A stretch of DNA of 64,000 nucleotides from Phycisphaerae bacterium. Lineage in GTDB: Bacteria; Chloroflexota; Anaerolineae; 4572-78; J111. Under the pieces are notes generated by a model, which was not told the origin of the DNA, ran no database searches, and was given only the letters and a program-made list of their open reading frames with translations. The DNA lies in contig JANQQF010000181.1 of the NCBI GenBank assembly GCA_028285035.1, positions 1 through 64,000 of the forward strand, given 5' to 3'. This document shows, piece by piece, positions 42,562 through 49,716 of this stretch; the stretch's first letter is position 1; every line of letters starts with the position of its first letter. Both the position numbers and the translations under genes were made by a program.

Positions 42562-43275
42562 TTATTCATTAATAAGTCGCTGCAAATTCTGTTCGGCATG
42601 ATCCAGATGTTGAGCCATCGCTTCTTGGGCAGCCTGCGAGTCGCGTGCTTTAAGCGCCTCAATAATCACTTGGTGTGCTTGCATAGCTCTTTCCGGCTCT
42701 CCGGGAAGACGATACGAATGACGACGGCTTTCTGTGGCTAGCCGGTTTACAACGCTGACAAACCGGGACAAAATTGGATTACGCGAGGCATTCGCGATGA
42801 GCTTGTGAAAATGATGGTCAAGCTCCTCACGTCTTTTGTTTTCTGTCACTGTGGTCATTTCAGCTAAACACTTCTCCAACTCGACAAGTTCCTCCTCGGT
42901 AATATGTTGGGCGGCCAAAGCAACCGTTCGTAACTCCAATGTTTTCCGGGCATCAAATAGTTGAAATATCGAAGACTCATCTAAATCAAAAACAAATTCC
43001 AAATGCTCCACCAATTGTTCAGTCTGCAAGGTAGATACATAGGCTCCCGAACCAGGCCGAATATCGATAACATTCATAATCGACAAAGCCCGTAACGCTT
43101 CTCGCAAAGCGGGACGCCCCACATTCATCATCTCGGCCAATTCTCGTTCAGGGGGAAGCTTATTTCCAGGTAAAAGTTTCTTTTCTTTTATTAGGGTCAA
43201 TAGACTATCGACGATTTTTTTGGAGAGGATATCTTTTTCAAAAGATTGAAACGCGACTCGGGAAGAATTTGTCAT
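42562..43275 (-). CDS. GntR-family (FadR/FCD) regulator of the fucose-type operon
   Basis: 237 residues from the ATG at 43275 (AAAGGTG upstream). Winged HTH LPPERELAEMMNVGRPALREALRALS with wing IRPGSGAYV, then a helical FCD domain (EELDHHFHKLIANAS, QAHQVIIEAL). Identical 20-base operators in front of this gene and the downstream transporter operon indicate autoregulation and local control. Confidence 0.92.
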   Translation of the reverse strand: MTNSSRVAFQSFEKDILSKKIVDSLLTLIKEKKLLPGNKLPPERELAEMMNVGRPALREALRALSIMNVIDIRPGSGAYVSTLQTEQLVEHLEFVFDLDESSIFQLFDARKTLELRTVALAAQHITEEELVELEKCLAEMTTVTENKRREELDHHFHKLIANASRNPILSRFVSVVNRLATESRRHSYRLPGEPERAMQAHQVIIEALKARDSQAAQEAMAQHLDHAEQNLQRLINE

Positions 43276-43301
43276 CAACAAACACCTTTTGGTATACTGG
43301 C

Positions 43302-43321
43302 AATGTGGTAAGACCAATTTT
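43302..43321. promoter_or_regulatory. GntR operator before its own gene
   Basis: AATGTGGTAAGACCAATTTT, identical to 42513-42532, 27 bases upstream of the regulator ATG. Confidence 0.88.
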
Positions 43322-43406
43322 GATAAATAGTATCATTTTTTTAATTTGTTGGCAAATGATGACAATCAGAATCAGATTGACAACCATCAAAGTTAAACAT
43401 CAATCC

Positions 43407-44474
43407 TTAATTGATCTCAACCACGGCCTTCACAACCTCTTGTTCATAAGCCAAATTCATCGCAAATGCTTGAGGCGTTTCATTCAAGGGCACGCGGTGA
43501 CTGACCATATCCAGTAAGTCAACCGCCCCGCTGGCCACGAGTTGAATTGAGCGGGGATATGTGTGGCGCATACGACGGGAAATTTCGATGGTCAGCCCTT
43601 TTCGGCGCACGGTTGAGTGCTGAAAACGGAGGTCATCATCCTCCGAGATGCCGACGATGACGAGGCGACCACCCCGGCGGGCCATTTCAGCCGCCTGTTG
43701 CACTGAATGATCGGCCCACGCAGCTTCAATCGCTACATCGACGCCCCGCCCATTGGTCATCTCCTGTACCACCTGCACTGGATCAACTTCGTCACAGTTA
43801 ATCGGGATTGCGCCCATTTTCTCAGCCACGGCCAATCGCCAAGGAAATTTGTCGGAGACAAAAATTGGTTGAGCCCCGGAGAGTTTGGCTAGTTTCAAAA
43901 TACTTAACCCGACCGACCCAGCTCCCAAGATTGCCACACTATTGGCTACACGCAGTCGAGCCAAGTCGACGGCATAGACGGCGATCCCCAACGGCTCAAG
44001 GAGGGCTGCGGTCACGTCATCAATCGAGTCGGGAATAGGAAAGCAGGTTCGGGCCGGCATATGCATCCATTGACACAAGCTGCCTGGATCTGGGGAGAGG
44101 CCACAAAAATGGAGGTTGAGACAAAGGTTGGGATAACCCAACTCACATTGCTCACAGTGCCAGCAAGGCTGGGCAGGATCGACTGCAACGCGAGTACCCA
44201 CTTGAAGCGGTTGAAAGTTACCATCAAATGAGTCAGGGCCAACCGCCTCAACCACACCAGCAAATTCGTGTCCCAAGATTAAAGGCTTATCGACGACAGT
44301 ATCACCAATTCGGCCATCTTTAAAAGTGTGTAAATCACTGCCACAAATACCAACAGCAGTCACTCGTACCAAAGCTTGACCAGGACCAGGCGGGCCTGGA
44401 TGTGGCACAGTCTCAACCCGCATGTCGGCAGGGCCATGGATACGAACAGCAGTCATTGATGAAGGAAAAGTCAT
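43407..44474 (-). CDS. Zinc-dependent medium-chain dehydrogenase, sorbitol-dehydrogenase-like
   Basis: 355 residues with AAGGA before the ATG. Catalytic zinc set CGSDLHTF and GHEFAGVVE; structural cluster [15 protein letters not shown]; Rossmann [13 protein letters not shown]. It oxidises a polyol or sugar alcohol, or the C-1/C-2 hydroxyl of a sugar. It is the upstream neighbour of the GntR gene on the same strand and may supply one of the oxidations of the sugar pathway. Confidence 0.88.
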   Translation of the reverse strand: MTFPSSMTAVRIHGPADMRVETVPHPGPPGPGQALVRVTAVGICGSDLHTFKDGRIGDTVVDKPLILGHEFAGVVEAVGPDSFDGNFQPLQVGTRVAVDPAQPCWHCEQCELGYPNLCLNLHFCGLSPDPGSLCQWMHMPARTCFPIPDSIDDVTAALLEPLGIAVYAVDLARLRVANSVAILGAGSVGLSILKLAKLSGAQPIFVSDKFPWRLAVAEKMGAIPINCDEVDPVQVVQEMTNGRGVDVAIEAAWADHSVQQAAEMARRGGRLVIVGISEDDDLRFQHSTVRRKGLTIEISRRMRHTYPRSIQLVASGAVDLLDMVSHRVPLNETPQAFAMNLAYEQEVVKAVVEIN

Positions 44475-44510
44475 AGGAATATCCTTTTGAGTAATATCAG
44501 CTTACTTAAA

Positions 44511-45566
44511 TTATTGAGCCAATTGTATAGCAAAATTCCGCAAGTTTGTCGCTTCAACCAACCGCTGTATTTTACCATCAGCCGGATTCGCCACATAAAG
44601 CCCATCTGAGGCACTGAAGTAAATCAAGCCATCACTCCCCAGACTACCAAAAATAATGAGCAACTCTTCGGAGGTCAGGCGCTCAGGCTCCCCCCCGGTG
44701 GCTGGCATCCGCCACCAGTCGGTCGGGATCGGTTGATCGACGTGCGCTTGGGCCACCTGTACCCCAAGCCACGGTTCCCACCAGTGCTGGCTGATGGCTG
44801 GGTTGGCCAGTGAGGCGGCAAAGTAAATGTGCTGAGAGTCTATGGTGAAGAAGGGGCTATCGAGATCAAAGTAAGCTCCAATTTTGAGAAGTTGGACCAG
44901 ATTATCCCCAGCCAAATCTGTCACGACCAAGCCTCGCTCCAGAGTCTCGGGATCGACCGTGATATAGGTTAATTTCTGGCCATCCGGCGACACTCGTGGC
45001 CAAATGCCATCATCGGCAATTTTGAGCGTCGCTTCGGTAGCCAACTCATAACGCCACAAGGCCACGTCAAATCGGCTGCGGGCCGTGGGATCGGGAATGA
45101 AGGTGATGTAGAACAGATATCGCCCATCCGGGGTCCAGACCGGATTAAAATAGAAAAGATCGGCTTGATCAGGCACGTAAACAGGCTGCAACTCAAGTGG
45201 AGGGGTGTCTAAGGCCAAGGTGTAAAGCCCGGCTCGGTCAAAGGGATAGGCTGTTTCATCAACGGGCGGGGGGGTGTATGACAAAGCCAAGCTGTTTGTT
45301 GCCGCCAGAAAATCAATCTGGTTGATCCAACCATCCGGCTCCACCTCAAAGAGTGGGTCTGTTGCCCGGGTGTCAACATCAAATTGGCTCAAGCGAAAAT
45401 CGGGGTAATTGTTGTACTCGATCAAGATTAGCTGATCAACTGAAGCGGCAATGGGTGTGGCTAGTCCATCCCGCTCCTGCAAGGCTTCAATCCGACCACA
45501 ACTGATCAGCAGGAAACAGACGACACAAAACCACCCCCATCTCACCCCATCAATCTGTCTAAGCAC
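44511..45566 (-). CDS. Lipoprotein with TolB/PD40-like beta-propeller
   Basis: 351 residues from a GTG at 45566 that overlaps the previous TAG (ATAGTG). Lipobox LLISC gives an anchored Cys. PD40-type blades repeat: NPVWTPDGRYLFYIT, WPRVSPDGQKLTYIT, DSPFFTIDSQHIYFAA and GSLGSDGLIYFSA. It is likely a surface protein with a structural or binding role; no catalytic site is visible. Confidence 0.8.
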   Translation of the reverse strand: MLRQIDGVRWGWFCVVCFLLISCGRIEALQERDGLATPIAASVDQLILIEYNNYPDFRLSQFDVDTRATDPLFEVEPDGWINQIDFLAATNSLALSYTPPPVDETAYPFDRAGLYTLALDTPPLELQPVYVPDQADLFYFNPVWTPDGRYLFYITFIPDPTARSRFDVALWRYELATEATLKIADDGIWPRVSPDGQKLTYITVDPETLERGLVVTDLAGDNLVQLLKIGAYFDLDSPFFTIDSQHIYFAASLANPAISQHWWEPWLGVQVAQAHVDQPIPTDWWRMPATGGEPERLTSEELLIIFGSLGSDGLIYFSASDGLYVANPADGKIQRLVEATNLRNFAIQLAQ

Positions 45567-46204
45567 TATAACCCTTCGTCATCGGCGAACTGCTTTCTCA
45601 ATTGAGCAAAGGCCATTGGCACTTCACCCAGCCGGAGATACTCCACAATGATGGCGGCGCATGTTTCAGGCAAGTTGCTCGTTGTATCAATTTCAAGATC
45701 ATAGATTTTGTGAGCATGAACGTTTCGCAATTGGCGGCGTGACAAACCCAAATAGCGATCCCCTCGTTTGATCTCACGTCGTTCCAGCTCTTCTAATGAG
45801 CAGTGCACCCCTATAAAAATTACTTCAACACCCTCGCACAACTGAACCATTTCTTTCAGCCAGCGTTGCTGCTCAATCACATGATCAACGATTAAGAGGT
45901 GTCCTTCTTTCGCTTTGGCCGCAATCATGCGATGAAAGCCTGCGATCATTTGAAATCCCAGCGCCATCCCTGGTTGGGGCGTTCTTATAATATCCCGAGG
46001 CAATTTTATCCCTGTACTCATACTTTGCCCGAGGGCTTGGCCTGTATTTTGATAGGCTGATATATAATTTGTAAAAAGATCGCTGTACTGATCAATCGAC
46101 TCAATGACGTAGGGGTCGGTCAACATCTGCTTTAAGGTTTCGGCTAAGGTTGACTTACCCGCACTTGAGGGACCATTCAGCAAGATAACTCTTCCTTTTA
46201 ACAT
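45566..46204 (-). CDS. Chloramphenicol-phosphotransferase-like P-loop kinase
   Basis: 212 residues with GGAGG before the ATG. P-loop LLNGPSSAGKSTLAETL, then LIVDHVIEQQRWL and the family block IGVHCSLEELERREIKRGDR, with KIYDLEIDTT near the end. This is the CPT-like fold, whose Streptomyces member modifies chloramphenicol. Distant members have unknown substrates, so resistance should not be assumed. Confidence 0.85.
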   Translation of the reverse strand: MLKGRVILLNGPSSAGKSTLAETLKQMLTDPYVIESIDQYSDLFTNYISAYQNTGQALGQSMSTGIKLPRDIIRTPQPGMALGFQMIAGFHRMIAAKAKEGHLLIVDHVIEQQRWLKEMVQLCEGVEVIFIGVHCSLEELERREIKRGDRYLGLSRRQLRNVHAHKIYDLEIDTTSNLPETCAAIIVEYLRLGEVPMAFAQLRKQFADDEGL

Positions 46205-46226
46205 GTTTAATCCTCCATTGCGGGGA

Positions 46227-47237
46227 TTATCCCCCCTGCCTCTCTTTTAACAAAAACCCTTTGTACAACTTTGTCCATGTTGTCTCATTCAAACTATTCA
46301 AAATACCACCAAACCCAATCCCCGCGATCAAATAGTAAATCCCTAACAAAATAACAGCAACAATAGAAAATGTTGTCCAAATTCCATCGGCGAAAGCAAT
46401 ACCCATTGGGATTAGCAAGAACAGCGCAGGCAAGGCAGCGGCAAAGCCGTAAATGAATTGAACCACAGCCAATAACACCCAATGGAGAACTGAGTACCCT
46501 ATGTTGCCCCACATCATTGCCCAGCCCCGTTTAAGACTATCAATTGGCCCCAAATCCTCCAAAACACAACTACGAGCAGTAATCTTGCTCAAAATATCCA
46601 AGGCCCAACTCAAAACAGTCCCAAAACAAATAAGGGGGATAAAACAGGCCAGCCCTCCAAAAATATAGGGCAGGAGGGGTGAAAATTTTGCTTCAATCTC
46701 TAGCTCGGGTGGCATTTGACCGGTAGTAAAAGCAGGACCAAAGATATCAAAAAGTTGCAGGAAGAGCCAAATCCCCCAAATCAAAACTGGCAGAAAAAGG
46801 ATGAACTGGGGGAGACCTAGCAGCAGGTTGATTAAAAATAGAGGGACCACCCGACGTTTGCCGACACGCCAGCCCGTGCGGAGAGATGTTTGTTCAGCTT
46901 GGTCAATCTCATCCACCATCCCAATTAGCCCTCCTTTGGTGAACCAGCCAATGAAAACGACAATGATCCACCATACCCAGGCAAAGAGAACAAATCCAAC
47001 AATGTATGGAATTGGGTTATCCAGAAAGGATTGCACATACGGATTCTCAAACGGATTGGGGATATCTGGCAGTTCGCCTTCAGCAGTTGGCTGGGGGAAG
47101 GGAGAGCTTTGCTGAAAATTGACACTAAAGCGATAATCTCCCTGGCCTACCAGAGCCAGGATAATTCCAAGTATCCATAATTTTTTATGATTCCAAAATG
47201 TGGCAAATGAGTCTTTGATGATTTCCAGATAATTCAT
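46227..47237 (-). CDS. Multi-helix membrane protein, unknown function
   Basis: 336 residues with CAGGAG before the ATG and about six hydrophobic segments, several long enough to span twice. A Pro-rich loop (SSPFPQPTAEGELPDIPNPF) follows the first helix. The layout resembles the glycerophosphodiester-phosphodiesterase membrane-domain/DUF975-like group (DSLKRGWAMMWGNIGYSVLHW is characteristic), but I cannot assign a function. Confidence 0.7.
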   Translation of the reverse strand: MNYLEIIKDSFATFWNHKKLWILGIILALVGQGDYRFSVNFQQSSPFPQPTAEGELPDIPNPFENPYVQSFLDNPIPYIVGFVLFAWVWWIIVVFIGWFTKGGLIGMVDEIDQAEQTSLRTGWRVGKRRVVPLFLINLLLGLPQFILFLPVLIWGIWLFLQLFDIFGPAFTTGQMPPELEIEAKFSPLLPYIFGGLACFIPLICFGTVLSWALDILSKITARSCVLEDLGPIDSLKRGWAMMWGNIGYSVLHWVLLAVVQFIYGFAAALPALFLLIPMGIAFADGIWTTFSIVAVILLGIYYLIAGIGFGGILNSLNETTWTKLYKGFLLKERQGG

Positions 47238-47279
47238 CGAGTTCTCCTGATTTTTTTGATATGTAAGATATTCTGAAAC

Positions 47280-47378
47280 CTTCTTTAGATGAGTGATAGG
47301 GCTGTTGCAAGGTCCGTTTACAAATTCCGAGATTTATGCTATTCTTCCCGACTTTGAAATAGCCCTTCTTTAGATGAG
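47280..47378. repeat. Short direct repeat in a divergent promoter region
   Basis: CTTCTTTAGATGAG occurs at 47280-47293 and 47365-47378, 85 bases apart, between the membrane-protein and kinase genes. AGGGCT and AGCCCT lie inside as a small inverted pair. It may be a duplicated promoter element or remnant. Confidence 0.5.
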
Positions 47379-47468
47379 AGGCGCGTTGTTTCTCAATGCA
47401 ACTTATAGTATACTTTAGTCGTAATACACCTCGACTTCTATAGGCCCTTTGTTGATGAGACTGACTCT

Positions 47469-49706
47469 ATGAGTGAAATGCTAAATCGGTATGAAATTTT
47501 GGATGAGCTTGGTCAAGGTGGTTTCGCCATCGTTCATCGAGCGCGTGATACAGTTTTGGACCGGCAAGTTGCCCTCAAAGAACTAAAGCCCTTCTTGTTA
47601 CAAGATAATAGTTGGGTCAAACGGTTTCGTCAAGAGGCCCAAACCATTGCTCGCCTGGACCACCCCCACATTGTGACAATTTATGATGTCATTGAAGACG
47701 AGGGTCGTCTGTTTATTGTCATGCGCCTGGTCGATGGTCCCAGCTTAGAAAGCCATATCACATCACAAGGACGTCTACCCTGGGTCCAAGTGTTCCAGAT
47801 GATGAGCGCCATTACCGCCGGATTGGACTACGCCCACGCCAAAAATATTTTGCATCGGGATATGAAGCCTGCCAATATCCTGCTTGATCCGGAACGAGGC
47901 CCGATGCTGACAGATTTTGGGCTGGCAAAAATTGCCGGGCAGCACAGCATGAGCCTGACCGCGAGCGGCGGAGTGGTTGGCACGCCTCACTACATTGCCC
48001 CCGAAGTTTGGGATGGGCAAGGCACGACCCACCAATCGGATGTTTATGCCCTCGGTTGCATTTTGTATGAGATGTTAACCAGTGAGAAAGTGTTCAAAGG
48101 GGACACCCCACCGGCGATCATGATGTCCCACTTCAAGCCGCCGGTCCTGCCAGCGACCTGGCCGTCTGATGTACCCCCAGGTGTCTCAGATGTACTCAAA
48201 AACGCTTTGGCGCGGCGGCCACGCGATCGGTATGGCAGTGCAGCTGAGATGTCGGCAGATTTAACGGCACTGGCTAACATTAGGGCAACTCCCGAGGCTG
48301 GAACCCAACGAACCCTGACCCCGCCAACGCCCATCATCCCCATTCAGGTCGAACGGCCCGTCGATGAGTTCGCGCAGGTGGAGCCTGAGTTTATCGATCA
48401 AATGACAACCTTGGTGCCCGATGAGCCAGCCCCAAATTTAACCACCACTGCTCAGTCTCAAGCGCCCCGCGAGTCCACCCAGTCTTCTACAGGGATATTG
48501 AACACGTCGGCTAAATTAGAAACCCTGGAGTCTTCGATTGCCATGCTCCCTCCCAGATGGCATCGCTTTTTCAAATTCTTCAGTTTATACATCATCCTCA
48601 TATTTTTTCTGGCGATTATAAATTTGCTGACGGCCCGATACCCTTGGTTTCTCTGGCCAGGCGCAATTTTGGGAATTCCGTTAGCCTTCTATTTTGTGGC
48701 CATCTTATTTGGCTCAAACCGGGAAGAGACCCCCGTAATTGATGTGGAAAAAGCCAGCTCTCCTTCGCAGGAAGTCAGGATGAAGCAGGCCTATCGGCGG
48801 TCGGGCTGTATGTGGATGTCAACCGCCCTGATCGGCAGTGTGGCGGTGCTCTTGATTGGGATCGGTGGATTTTGTGCGGTTGCCCAAAATGTCATTGAAG
48901 GCTTCTTCCCTGAGTTGGTGCTGACCCAAACGATTGCAGAAGAAATTCAGATTCCTACTCCTAACACCGATGAACCGCCTGAGTTGGATCTCAGGTTTTT
49001 TGGTGGCGAGTTGGTTCTATCCTCCGGGGCTGAGGATTTGCTCTTATCAGGCTCGGTCGAGTATAACACCAACGAGATGAGACCTGAGGTAGTTACAGAG
49101 GGTAATCGAGTGATCGTACGCCCGATTGAAAATGTTGGCCTCTCAGCTTTTGTTACAGATGGACTTGAAAATAAATGGGATGTACAGTTGGGATCAGTGC
49201 CCATGCACTTAGCCTTGGATGTAGCCGCCACTACGGCTGATCTTGACTTTGGCGGCGTATCTTTGCTCGACCTTAGGGTCAAACAAGGGGCAGCAGGCTT
49301 TGATTTGTACTTTACCGAGCCAAACAACGTACGAATGGATGAACTCAATTTCAAAGGCGGTGCTTCCAGAGCCAGTCTCTCCAGTTTGGCTAATAGTCGG
49401 GCCGACGAGATCGTCATCGAAGTAGGGGCTGGGGAGTACATTCTTGACTTTGGCGGCGAGTTGCAGAATGATATTGATGTCATAATCCGAGGTGGCTTCG
49501 GTAATGTCACCATCATTATGCCAGAGGAGACACGTGCCGAGGTCATTGTATTACAAGGCAACTCACTTGATGTTGAAATTGAGGGGGCTTGGCTTACTGA
49601 CAATGAGAACCGTTATGCCCTGCCGGCCGACTCATCCGAAAGCGAGTTTGAGATCATTATTGACGTTGAATTTAGTCCGGGCAGCTTAAATTTACACACA
49701 TCGTGA
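47469..49706 (+). CDS. Transmembrane Ser/Thr protein kinase with toast-rack-like ectodomain
   Basis: 745 residues. Residues 1-265 form a Hanks-type kinase: Gly loop LGQGGFAIVH, Lys37 in VALKELK, HRDMKPANIL with catalytic Asp131, DFG at 149-151, and PHYIAPEV. A Pro/Thr/Ser-rich juxtamembrane segment follows to about 365. Hydrophobic spans lie at about 366-413 (two) and 450-472. The C-terminal 240 residues are beta-rich and repetitive (LRFFGGELVLSSGAEDLLLSG, EYILDFGGELQNDIDV, EIEGAWLTDNENRYAL), like toast-rack/LiaF or DUF4097 adhesin-like domains, and should face outward. All catalytic residues seem intact. Likely cotranscribed with 49717. Confidence 0.88.
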   Translation: MSEMLNRYEILDELGQGGFAIVHRARDTVLDRQVALKELKPFLLQDNSWVKRFRQEAQTIARLDHPHIVTIYDVIEDEGRLFIVMRLVDGPSLESHITSQGRLPWVQVFQMMSAITAGLDYAHAKNILHRDMKPANILLDPERGPMLTDFGLAKIAGQHSMSLTASGGVVGTPHYIAPEVWDGQGTTHQSDVYALGCILYEMLTSEKVFKGDTPPAIMMSHFKPPVLPATWPSDVPPGVSDVLKNALARRPRDRYGSAAEMSADLTALANIRATPEAGTQRTLTPPTPIIPIQVERPVDEFAQVEPEFIDQMTTLVPDEPAPNLTTTAQSQAPRESTQSSTGILNTSAKLETLESSIAMLPPRWHRFFKFFSLYIILIFFLAIINLLTARYPWFLWPGAILGIPLAFYFVAILFGSNREETPVIDVEKASSPSQEVRMKQAYRRSGCMWMSTALIGSVAVLLIGIGGFCAVAQNVIEGFFPELVLTQTIAEEIQIPTPNTDEPPELDLRFFGGELVLSSGAEDLLLSGSVEYNTNEMRPEVVTEGNRVIVRPIENVGLSAFVTDGLENKWDVQLGSVPMHLALDVAATTADLDFGGVSLLDLRVKQGAAGFDLYFTEPNNVRMDELNFKGGASRASLSSLANSRADEIVIEVGAGEYILDFGGELQNDIDVIIRGGFGNVTIIMPEETRAEVIVLQGNSLDVEIEGAWLTDNENRYALPADSSESEFEIIIDVEFSPGSLNLHTS

Positions 49707-49716
49707 ACAACTTTTT

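Noticed and set aside
45566..46204. Calling this an antibiotic-resistance gene
   Set aside because: The fold is chloramphenicol-phosphotransferase-like, but most such homologues have no shown resistance role and the neighbours do not suggest one.
48947..49603. Minus-strand 218-codon Ser/Pro-rich frame inside the kinase gene
   Set aside because: Opposes the beta-rich ectodomain; the Ser/Pro/Thr bias is a by-product of the other strand.
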